Shown: positions 46,401 to 58,400 of the stretch, piece after piece
Layout of the letters: each line of letters starts with the position of its first letter
How positions within the stretch are numbered: position 1 is the stretch's first letter
Assembly (NCBI RefSeq): GCF_002234675.1
Contig: NC_019867.2
Span: 29,687,166-29,751,165 of the forward strand
From: Oryzias latipes
Lineage: Eukaryota > Chordata > Actinopteri > Beloniformes > Adrianichthyidae
Length of the DNA stretch: 64,000 nt
Direction of reading: 5' to 3'
The notes under the pieces: generated by a model
Databases searched by the model: none
What the model saw: only the letters and a program-made list of their open reading frames with translations
Told to the model about the DNA's origin: nothing
Position numbers and translations under genes: made by a program

Positions 46401-49400
46401 AGGATCCAAACTGGGCTTTTTCAGAAGAGGTTTAACAACTGCATATTTAAAAGACTGTGGCACGTAACCCGTTTCCAGAGAGGCATTTATCATTGTTAAT
46501 ATGGGATCATTAATTAGGGGAAAAGTTTCTTTAAAAAGTCTAGTGGGAATTGGGTCTAACAGACACGTTGAGGATTTGGAGGACGTAATAATTGATGTTA
46601 TTTCCGCTTGATCCACAGCAGTGAAGCAGTCCAATGTTACAGAGGTTTCTATGGATGCCTCCATTTCTACCGCTTCAGCCTGTTCTGGGCTGATAATAGG
46701 AATAACTTGATTTAACTTATGTCTAATATTTGAGATTTTACTATCGAAAAATGTAAGAAAATCATCAGAGCTGAGAGAAACAGGAACATGTGGTTCTACT
46801 GAGCTCTGACTGCGAGTTAATTTAGCTATAGTGCTAAAAAGAAATCTTGGATTGTTTCCATTCTCTGATATTAAGGTTGAATAGTACTGGCTTCTAGCTC
46901 TACGCAGAGCTTTTTTATAATTTAATAGGCTATGTTTCCAGATATCCAGAGACTGCTCTGAACCGGAGCGGCGCCATTCTCTTTCCAACTTACGGGTTTC
47001 TCGTTTAAGAGAACGAGTTTCAGCGTTAAACCACGGTGCTACTCGGTTTTGTCTGACGAACTTAGGTTTCAAGGGGGCAACAACATCGAGTGTACTCCTG
47101 AGGGCTTGTAAGGCATCATTAACAAAGTGGTCATTTATACTAGGACTGATACTATGGGAGCTGGTCTCAGAGTATTTTCTCAGAATATCACTAAGTACTG
47201 GCTGAACTGTGTGTTTAAACTCAGACACAGAACGGTCAGTTAAGGTTCTTCTAAGCTGTTTCTTATTCACTGGGGCAGAAGGATGTTCCAGTGTAAACTG
47301 GAAGGTAATCAGAAAGTGATCAGAAATGATGGGGTTAAGAGGAAGGACACTCAGCTGGCTGATCTCTATCCCATGGGTTAGAACAAGGTCCAGGGTGTGC
47401 TTATGACAGTGAGTGGGTTCATTCACACTTTGGGTGAAACCAACATCATCTAATAAAGCTGCAAAAGCCTTTCCTAGGCAGTCACTGGGGTCATCAACAT
47501 GAATATTAAAATCCCCTAATATTATAATTTGATCAGAATCTAAGACAATAGTCGATAGGAAGTCGGAAAACTCAGTTAAAAATTCTAAATATGGGCCGGG
47601 GGGGCGATAAATAATTATGAGTAAAACAGGTTTTCGAGTTTTCCTGTTTGGGTGACTTAAAGACAATATGATGCTTTCAAATGAATTATAAGCATTTTTA
47701 ACTTTAGGGCTGAGAAGTAAGCTAGACTGTGATATTACTGCCAAACCACCTCCTTTCCCTGAAATCCTGGATTTCTGATAGTTAGCATAAGTGGGGGGGG
47801 TTGCTTCATTCAATCTAACATAGTCATCCTGATGGAGCCAAGTTTCTGTTAAGGCTAAAAGACTAAGATTGTTATCAGTAATTAACTCGTTGACTAAGAG
47901 GGACTTGGAGGAAATGGATCGAATGTTTAATAAACCGCATTTAATGACATAATTCTGCTTGTGAGAACTGCTGTCTGTCACTTTTAAGTTTCTATGACGC
48001 GCTCCTTTCATTTGTCTTTCAGCACATAAGCTAAAGCTCGGACCTGCTTGACTTTCCCTGCATGGGTTTTGCACCGGCACTAACCCTAAGGGAGGCTCAG
48101 AGGAGCGTTTTACACTGCTGCTCTGCGCCCGGGTCTCGTCTCTGGATTGTCAGGTTAACAGACTAAGGCTAGCAGAAATGTTTCTAGAAAGAAGAGCGGC
48201 ACCGTCCCGGGTGGGATGGACGCCGTCTCTCCGCATGAGACCGGGCTTCCCCCAAAACGCGCTCCAGTTATCCACAAAAACAACGCCGTTTTCTGGGCAC
48301 CATCTAGAAAGCCAGCGGTTAAATGATGAAAAGCGGCTGTACATTTCATCACTGACTAAGTTCGGCAGGGGACCAGAGAAAATTACAGTGTCGGACATCG
48401 TCTTAGCCAGTTTACACACCGAAGTTACGTTTAACTTAACCACCTCTGACTGTCTCCGTCGGGCATCATTACCGCCTGCGTGAATCACGACTCGACGGAA
48501 CCTGGACTTATTCTGAGCTAACATCCTAAGGTTCCCCTCGATGTCACCAACTCTGGCCCCCGGATAACACCTGACTGTAGCCGCTGGGAGCTCCACGTTT
48601 CTAACTTCAGAAGAGCCTATAACCAGAGTTGAGTGTTCAGCGGGTGTGTCGCTGAGGGGGGAGAACCTATTACTAACGTGGAGTCTCGGGTGCTCTAAGT
48701 TTTTGCGTTTAGCACTATGTTTCCTCCCAACCGGTACAAACCCCTGACTGTCTCCCGGCTGTTGGGAGGGCGCTGGGGTGCTAGCTAAGTTAGCCCTGGT
48801 AGCGCGGCCCGCGCTACGAGTAACGACCTGGCTAGCCGGCTTAGCTTCCACTGTGCGGAGCCGCGCTTCTAACTGCTCCAGCCTGGCCTCCAAGTCTAAC
48901 ACAAGACTACACTTAACACACCTACCCCTATCTTCACTAAAGGAGGCAGGATCATCACTAAACATATGGCACATGGGGCAGGAGAGAGGAGGAGAGGCGG
49001 AAGGAGTGGTGGTGGCCATACTAGGTTCTAAGCTAAGGCTAGCGGTGTTTAAGTAAAGAGAAGTGGTTTATTTAGCAAAATGAGAAAAGTGAACAGAAAG
49101 CGGTTTAACAGTGGTGAATTAGCTAATAAAAGGTACTAGATGTGAATATTAACCCAGATAACCCTTAGAGTAAGCAATAGTAGTAAGGCTAATGCCAAAC
49201 AAGAGGACAGCAGTCACACAACTAGCACTGGGAATAGCTCACCCGGAAATGACGTCACAGGAAGTCCAACATGTTGTACATTCTTCCTCCACACTTCTGT
49301 AGCAGCTCATTTAGAACTTTGGTTTGTTTTTCTTTGCGTGTGAAGACAATCATGGAGTGTTGAAAACTATTCTGACCAAACAAACTCAGGATGAAGTTCA

Positions 49401-52400
49401 GTTTTTCTGCATCTTCTTGTGTGAAGTCAGATGGTTTCACCATCAGCAGCAGAACATTTGGTCCAGGGAAGCTCAGACTCCTGCATCTGCTCATCTCTCT
49501 TCTCACCATCTGCTCGTTCATCTCAAACAGGTCTGGAGTTTTAACAACTAAAACTGATTTTCCATTCCATTCTCCAGATGTTGTCACACACTGTTTGTTT
49601 GATGACTGTGAATGGAAAACATCATCTCCAATAATGAAGTTGGACATTTTTGACAGCTTGTCTTTACTCTTTCCCAGAAGAACAATCCTGACAGAAACTG
49701 CAACAAAATGTAAAAAAGAAAACAATAACCAGAAAGAATGTAACAACAATAAAAAGGTGGAGGAAAGCCTGTAATAAAAATTAGACACATTTTAATAGTT
49801 CCATTGGGTCAATTAGTGCAGGGGTCAAGGATATTGGACATTATTTTCAGCTGGTATGTCCACACAGCACCCCCACCAAGCAAATATTATTCTGATTTTA
49901 AGTACAAACGTTAAAAAAAGTAACACCATAAGATAATATAAACTCTTGTGGAGAAAATAATTGCAATAGATCCTCTGTACTCTATCTCATCTCATGTAGG
50001 CAAACCAGCAGCTGGTATGAAAGCAGAAGTTGTATCATCAGCACATCAGTGCCTTGGACATGGAGGCACATCTGTCAAGAGCAACATTTTCCAAATTTTT
50101 CTTCATGATCTTCTATTTAGAATGAAGTTTCTCTCTACTGTTTGTCTTGTCTTTTTTATCTTGTAATATCCAACAGCTGAGCAAAAGGATAAGAGCTGAA
50201 GGCCCCTTGTGTTGGATAACTGGTACTGTTTCAACAGGGGGTTATGAATCTTTTGACACACAAGGTGTATATTTGAATAAACCCTTTTTAACATTTAGAC
50301 TCATCTTTATTTATATTGGTTAAATTATTATCTGTATCTGTTCTTTGTTGGACCGGATGGAAAAGAAGAAGACGGAAGCAAAGATAGGGATGTGTGTGTC
50401 TGTGTGTGTGTGTGTGGGGGGGGGGTAAGAAAATAGGGGAATGATTGTAGAAAGGGTGGTAGAATCATAAAGCAACAAGTTGATAGAAGTTTATAATCAT
50501 TACTGTCAGGTTTAAATGTTAGTTTAAGAGGGGCGGGCCTGTACACACTCACACTCAAATGTTACAAACATACTTGTTGGCTCAAAAAATCTTCACATGC
50601 AAACATGTCAACATGTACACAACGCAACTAGAATTCAGATGCACATACTTATGCATTCAAACAAACATGATGGGATGCAAGAAAAGAGGGAGAGTGCCCG
50701 GTATTCCCCACACCAAGACAGCAGCAGCAATGGTAGCCAGGAAACACCCTCACGGTAAAGCAGATAAAGGAAATCCCCCCTACCCGGCAATCACATCTGC
50801 CACCCAAACCGGGCCAGCAGGAGTGCAACAGAGGCCCCCAATGCCAGAGAGCAGGAAGCACAGAGAGGGGCCCCGCCCTCAGAGAGCTTGCCCAGCTGCC
50901 CACGAGGAATAAGTCTAAGAGAAGTGGAGGTCCCCGAAAAGCCTTGTAAACATGGCCCAAAAAGGCTAATCCACTGTTGAAAACTTGGAGAGGCCCAGCG
51001 CTCGAGTGCAAGGACCAGAACCCACACTACTTGTGATCCCTGCCTCATGGTTTTGCCCAGAGAACTCAGGGGTCCCTTTTCCTGCAAAAAATTAAATGAT
51101 GTTTTTCTTCCTCTTCATCTTTGGAAGGGTGTGAGTGTTCAGTGTCAGCCTCTTAACTGTGGAGGTAGCTGCTAATGCGCTAAATTGGCCCGTGGTCAGT
51201 CAGTCACACAAAAATAATCTAGAACAAAACAGACACATAGCATTTCTGTTCTCAGCGCACCACAGGAACACGGATCTGACTCAATAAGTTGTTGAGTCCA
51301 AAATGACAGAGAATTTTTTTTTATCATGTTGTGATCTTCTTTAAGAATTGTCTGATTAAATTAAAAAACCTGCTTTTCATAAAAAGTCTGTGTCTTTAGG
51401 TACATCAAAATGATAATTTTCCCATTTTCTTTAAAAAACCAAAACAAAATGCTCCTCTCACCCTCTCCTCTGTAAGTTTCGATTTTCAATTTATTTGTTT
51501 CAAGGATAAGACCCTTGAGATGTGTCATCTCGTTTTCGAGGGGGTCCTCAACATACAACAAAACAAGCAAATACCGACAGATACAGTTAAGCAAACTTTG
51601 CATATGTCAAAACAAAGAAGAACCTAAAATTTACAAGACAACGAGCAGACACACACCCACACACACAAATATAGACATTTAATGCACCTACTAGCAATTA
51701 GTTACAGGTAAGGAAATAAAAATAATAAATAAAAAGCAGAAAATAAATCAAATTAAATCAAAAACAAGTACATGAGTTTTGAAGATGTTCTAAACAGGCA
51801 TTTTTAAATGCAAAGAATGAGGTTAAAGAGCGAATGGATGTAGGAAGATTGTTCCAGTCAGAGGGTGCCTTGTAATTTAATGAATATTTTCCGATTTCTT
51901 TTTTAACTCTTGGAACAACTAAAAAGATTTGATGTAAATTATAAGAAGACTGAAAAGGAATTAGATATTGTTTGAGATATTCTGGGTAGCTGAGGTTAAT
52001 ACATTTGAAAATGTACAATAGCCGGTGAAGTTGACGTTGGGAGGAGAGGGGAAGCCAGGACAGTTGCTGAAACATAAGACAGTGGTGAGTTCTAAACAGA
52101 CAACGAAGAATAAACCGACACAAGCTGTTATAAATAACGTTCAGTGGTGATAGGTTAGTGAGAGTGGTGTTTTGATAAATTATGTCACCATAATCTAAAG
52201 TCGGGATAATCAGTTGTGCAATCATTTTCTTCCTGACTGAGAGACTAAAACAATTGTTTGATAGATAAAGTAATTTTAAACGATAAGAAATTTTGTGCAC
52301 TATGGACTGTATATGTGGGCTAAAAGAGAGTGAGGAGTCAAGCCACAAACCAAGGTATTTGAATTTTTCTGCTGCTGAAATAGATGACATGTCCAGGTAA

Positions 52401-55400
52401 GTTAAATTTATTTCACTTGTAGCTACAGCACATAGTCTTTTTTGAAACAACACAAAATAGGATTTTGATTTGTTAAGTAGAAGCTTATTAGATTGTAACC
52501 ACAATTGAACCGCATTAAAATCATGTTGAATTGAATGCTGAATGTCAACAATTTTAGATTTAGATGAGTAAATGACAGTATCATCAGCATAGAGTTGAAT
52601 ATTGCTGTAGATGCATTTAGTTGGAAGGTCATTAATGAAAATAGAAAATAAGAGGGGACCAAGTGAGGAACCTTGTGGAACGCCTTTATCTACGCTTAGA
52701 AAGTTGGAATAGCTGCCATTAAAAAGCACACACTGTGTCACAGTGCCTGTCAGTTCACCTCCCCCTCTCACAGCTCTCCTGCTCTACTGATTGGAACCAG
52801 CTGACCTTCATCTCCTCATCACCCTGCCGGCCTTCATAAGGGAGCTTCTCACCAGTATCCAGCGCCAGTCCGTTATACTCACTCCCGTGCCTATGCCTGG
52901 CCTTTTAGTCTTTGCTCTTGTTACAAAGTTCATGTTACTTACCTCGTCTTATACCTACCTTCAGGTTTTCATCCATTGGTCACGTTGGTTCCTCGCTCCA
53001 CACTGTTTACGCCGTCCTCGGCGTCCACGCCTCGCCTCAAGCTGGTCCAGCTGTCCTCGGCGCCCACGCCTCGCTCCCTCTGGTTCCACGGTCCGACGCG
53101 TCCTCGCGTCTCCTCTCTGTCTGGCTCCGCTGTCTTCAGCGATATCAGCCCTAAGGACTTCTGGATCACTCCACAAAGGAACTGATAATCACATTCAGCT
53201 AGTAACTTTATTTTACTCTTGTAAAATAAACCATTGTCAAGCACTTCCTTGTAGCGAGTTACTTCCGGGTTTAAGCATCTGGGTCTGCTACGTCATGACA
53301 CACTGCTGACGATGATAAAGGTATGAGTTGAACCAAAGGAGTGAGGATCTATCAAGGCCAATTGAATGAAGTTTGTCCAATAACAGATAATGATCTACCA
53401 TATCAAAAGCTTTGGTAAGATCGATAAATAAGGCACCAGTTAACATGTTATTATCAAAACCAGAGAAAATATCATTGGTAAATTTTAACAAGGCTGAAGT
53501 TGTGGAGAAGTGCTTTCGGAAACCGGATTGAAAAGGAGATAATATATTAAGTGTTAGGTATAAACACTCACCTGAGCACAGGTGTTAGCTCACCTTTGCA
53601 CTAATAGTTCGCATGATTGAATAAATGAAATATTTCACACTAGTTGCTTTAAAGGCATAAGTATGCGTGTGTGAACACTATCTCTTTTGTGTACATGTTG
53701 ACATGTGGACATTTTTGATTTTTGCAGCTAGCAGGTGGGTTGATAACATTTGAGTGTGTGTGTGTGGACAGGCCCCGCCCTTTTTGTACTACATTTGAAC
53801 CTTACCGTAATGATGAACAACCAGTAAACTTGTTGCTCTATGCTGCTTCATGGTCTTATCCCCCTTCCCCTCCTATTATCACCCTCCTTCCCCCCCTCTC
53901 TCTAACGTCCCTCTCTCTTCTTCCCTTCTTTCCTTTTCCGTCCGGTCCAACACTAAAGATTTTCAAACATGATTGAAATTAATAAAGTTTGGCCTCAATT
54001 ACAAAAGGGGTTTATTCAGACATACCTTTGGTTTGTCTACAAATTCATATCCCGTTGTTAAAGTAAAATATGTCCAACACAAGAGGCCCTCAGTTCTCAT
54101 CTGTCTGCCCAGCTGTTGGACAGGACAAGTTAAAAAAAAAAATGTTAGGTATTCCGAAAGTTGATTAAAGATGATTTTTCATATACTTTGATAATACTGG
54201 TGATGATTGAGATTGGTCTATAATTGCTCATGTCCCTCCTTTGTGAAGAGGTATAACTTTTGCACGTTTCCAAGCCAAGGGGATTTTAGACGAGCTAAAA
54301 GAGAGATTTAAAAGAGCAGCCGAGGGAAAACAAAGCACATGGGAAGCAAGTTTAATAAATTTTGCTTCAATGCCATCTGGTCCAGCGCTAATGGTGGAGG
54401 AAAGCTCATTTATGACCTGTTCCACATCAGTCAGATCGACCATTCTGAAGGAAAAGGTACTACCACTGGACATGTCAACACAATGAGAAATGGAGAGAGG
54501 AGATTGAATAAGAGGTGATATTGAGAAATGCTGACAGAATGCCTCAGAGATAACAGCCGGATCATTTGTACACACATTGTTAATAAGCATATTAGTTGAA
54601 GCAGAATCAGTTTTTTCCTAGTAGGTTGTTAATTTGCCTCCAGAATTGCTTTGAATTATTAGCATTGTTAGATAGACTATCTTTATAATAGTTCGATCTA
54701 GCATTTCTAGTTCTTGTAGTGCAAATATTTCTTAAACGTTTGTAAGCATCCCGATCAGCAGGATGTTCAGTACGATGGAATTTCTCCCAGGCTTTATCCC
54801 TCTGTCTGAACAGACTAATCAGTTCTCCATTTACCCACGGCATCTGTTTACCTTTTACTCGGATCACAGTTGGTGGTGCATGTTTATCAATAACATTAAG
54901 TAACTCAGAAGAAAAATAGTCCCAAGCTTCATTTATGAAAGGAATTAAGCTAAGTCTAGCCCAATTAATTTTAGCAAATCCTCAATAAAGTTATCAATAT
55001 TTACTATTTTTGTTTGTTGAACTTTAACCAATTTTGGTGGAAGATGAGGAGTTTTAATTTTCCAAATGCAATATATGATACAGTGGTCACTGAAGCAGTC
55101 TGATAAGACACCCGAGTCCTGGATTCTGTCTGGATGTGTTCCTGGAATCCAGTAAATAAGAGATTTAGAGTTAGTGCTGATTCTTGTAGGTTTAGAAATT
55201 AACTGTGAGAAATTAGAGCTATTAAAAAGAGTACTTTCAGTAGCAGATGACGGACATAACCAATTCATGTCAAAGTCTCCCAACAGGATCATTTCACCTT
55301 TACAACCCAAGGATGTAGCAGTAGAAACAATATTTTTAACTGAGTCAGAGGGCGAATTAGGGGGCCTGTAGATATTACCAATTATCAAATGTTTATGATC

Positions 55401-58400
55401 ATGCAGAATTAATTTAATAAACAGACCTTCAAAACACAATGGTGCCACTTTAGGTAAAATGACATGTGACTGTATGTTTGAAGACACATATGCAGCTACC
55501 CCACTTCCTCTTGAGCTTCTATCTGCTCTGTACAAAGTGTAATTGTCCAGACTAATGACACTGTCTGAGATATTAGAGGAAAGCCATGTTTCAGATATAG
55601 TGATGACACTGGGTTTATTGTAGACAAGCCAGGCCCTTAGTTGATCTATTTTTGGTAATAGACTCCTCATATTAACATGGATAATTTGAAGACCTTTAAC
55701 CAGGGAATAGGAGAGAATAAACTGCAATAAGCAACACTGAATGAAGCAAATTTGACTAAAATAAGAACAGAATTAATAATTGCCAATGGCACAATAACAG
55801 TCACACACATACACATACATTCACACAAAACACATAATTAAAGAAGCTGGAACACAGCTGTTCAAAGGCAAAAAATATATAAAGACAACACGACAACCTC
55901 ATTCTGAAATAGAAAATAAAAATACAAAAACGTCAGTAATGTTGTAATTTTCAAGTGGAGATTACCACCAGATGGAAATGAGTATTACCAAAAATAAAGA
56001 AAAAGAAAAGGATAAAAATCTGCTCAACATCAACAAATGTAGCTAATGTAAATGTTCAGAGCTGCAAAAAAGAGAAATGAAAAGCTGCACATAACAGATG
56101 GAGCAGAGCCTTGTGACATAACCTCATTACAGTAGTAGTTTACGGCAAACAAAATTTCATATAGCCATCAGTGTAACCCTCCTGTTATGTTCATTTGTGA
56201 GGAACAGAGATGATGTTCCTGGGTCAATTTGACCCAGTGCATGTTTTATTAATTAAAAGATGTCTGAAACCCAAAACATCCTAACAAGCAGTGTGAATAT
56301 ATCATCACTACATCCAATACCAATTATTCTTTCAAAAACTTAGTGAAATGGTGTTCCTGACCTCTGACAGGTAGTGGATTAATTATTAGATAATTCACTA
56401 GTTTTTCTTAAAAATATACATGTTCAAACTTTTTTTTAATTTTTCACTACTCTATTACTTTTGAAAGACTGACATATAAAATACAATAGTTTTACATAAC
56501 ATTGAAACATAATCTTGAAATTTAGTTTTACATACATGCACTGTGAACCAGAAAAAAACAAAATCATAATACAAAAGACAAGCAATTGCAATATGAAGTT
56601 GTGTGTTTGAGTCTGTACATAAACACAGCACAAGAGTGACCAGTCATCTCACTGTGCTTTGTGCAAATTAATTTTGTACATTTCACACAGGTCATGCTTG
56701 TCTTGACCTGGATCCTCTCTCCGGCTCGACTCGCGCCCCCGGCCGTCCCCCTAACTCCACCTGGATGAAGCTCGTCTGCTGGATTTTATATATGTAGTTG
56801 TAGAGTTAGATAAAATAATTCTTCTCTATGAGTTTTAATAAATCGCCTGTCCGTCCTGGGGAGGATCCCTCCTTCATGTGGGCACCAAAGAGGTTTCTTC
56901 GTTTTTTCCGGAATCCGTTTTATTTTTAATTAGGACTTTTTCCTCAACGCGAAGGGGGGTCTAAGGGAAGGGAGGACCGTTTAGTTTAGTCAGTTTGTTA
57001 GTTCAATTTAGTATTTTCCTATTGAATTCTATGTATTCATGATCCTTTTGATTTTATGTTTTACTTTTTCAATTACTGATATGAAGCCCATCGAGACGAC
57101 TGTTGTTGTGAATTTGGGCTATACAAATAAAATTGAGTTGAATTGAATTGAAATGGTCACATGAGTCACTGCCATCCTTGTGGGCCCTGGCACTGTCTAT
57201 ATCATGTTTTCTGCAGACAGGTTTGTCTGACGCATATTTGGGGATGAAGACCAATGTATTTCACCATTCTTTGACATGAATGTCTTGCTTGAAGGAACAG
57301 GAATAACAATTCCCTCATCTGGTTCAAAATCAGAATCATTAGAATCAGAATTTACCTCAAAATAGTCTTCTTCTGATCATGATCAGTGATGACTACCAGA
57401 ACCTCCTGGACTGTCATCTTTCTGCTTCTGCTGCTCATTTTCTAAAGGTCTGACTGTGTAATGTTGGAAGGACTCCCATGTAGAAAATCTTTTATATGTT
57501 TCGCCCCTCCCTTGTTGAGTGTCCACTGAATGTGGGTTGAGTTTTCCTGCGAGAACATAAATGGTTCCTGTCAAAAGTCATAACACCTATGCACCTGTGT
57601 GTTTGTCTGTCTATGTGTGTGATTGGGGTGAAATATGTCTCACAGCTGCAAATAAAGGAATACAACTAATAATGAGACATCCTTGTACCTCCAGTTTGAC
57701 TGCCGGGTCAAACTGACCCGAACAGTATCTATGTGATGGAAACATGCAGGGGGGGAGTTGCAGATATGTGAGATGAACCAAATTCATAATATATGTTGAT
57801 TACACTTAATAAGGCAAGCAGAAGAAGTTTCATGCTGAAGAAATACTGTGACGGAGCGGCTTCGTCTCTCGGGCTGAGCGAACACCGTGAGCACTATTAC
57901 ACACACACCCACACAGTTTGGTGCGCGCGTCCACGTCATTATCAAACATTTTTCGCTGTGAAACCATAGTTCCTACCATTTACCCTTCATTTTTACAGTT
58001 TAGACCTCGGGTGCACACTTGGTCATCAGTAGTTTTCAGCATACACATACATAGAAACGCTTACTCACGGCAGCCCAGCAGCCGCCCAGCAGCAGCGCAG
58101 CACCAGCGGCGTCTTAGCCCCGCCCCCTCCGTTGACAGCCAAACCGAGGGATTTGTTTTTTGTTGTTTATATATTGTTGTAAATCTTGTGAAACAGCTGT
58201 TCCTAATTTATCTTGTTTTTGTGTCTTGTTTTTCTTTGTATAATTTAAGCTGAATTATTTGTGGCTGAAGTTAATGTGATGAAGGACATTATTTAATTAT
58301 TGAAGGAAATATGAAATGTTTTGAGAATAACTTTCTTCACAATTCTCTGAGTAGAGTGCCTAATTATGTGGGAGTGGCAAGAGGTACATAAGAAGGTGCC

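Larger units (their letters stand above)
44199..49263 (-). mobile_element. Full-length two-ORF LINE (CR1/L2 superfamily) inserted in the GIMAP exon
   Basis: About 5.06 kb, with 5' end near 49263, ORF1 (49019-48150), ORF2 (48080-45051), an 850-bp 3' UTR and a tail of TTGAA repeats (plus 44200-44215). Host AIG1 coding continues on both sides (..GGRMYNMLD on the right, [14 protein letters not shown] on the left) and would be in frame if the LINE were absent. No clear target duplication is present. The same 3' UTR recurs, 5'-truncated, at 56712-57155. Both ORFs are open, so the copy is young and possibly competent. Confidence 0.93.
51475..56150 (-). mobile_element. Jockey/CR1-group LINE, interrupted three ways
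   Basis: Right to left: APE endonuclease 55727-54945 ([57 protein letters not shown]), connector 54867-54228 ([12 protein letters not shown]), a retroposon at 53561-54142, RT 53491-53306 ([20 protein letters not shown]), a solo LTR at 52736-53300, and RT 52727-51758 ([33 protein letters not shown]). The 3' UTR ends about 51475 with AACAAATAAATTGAAAATCG on the minus strand. A frame break occurs near 54600. This family is clearly different from the 44199-49263 LINE. Sequence at 55740-56150 is probably its 5' part but is unreadable. Confidence 0.85.

Noticed and set aside
44186-49267. TGGACT (AGTCCA on the plus strand) as a target duplication of the LINE
   Set aside because: The six bases do occur at both edges (44184-44190 and 49262-49268), but using them as the duplication leaves the GIMAP frame broken, whereas joining ..MLD to KNHG.. 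keeps it open; the match may be chance.
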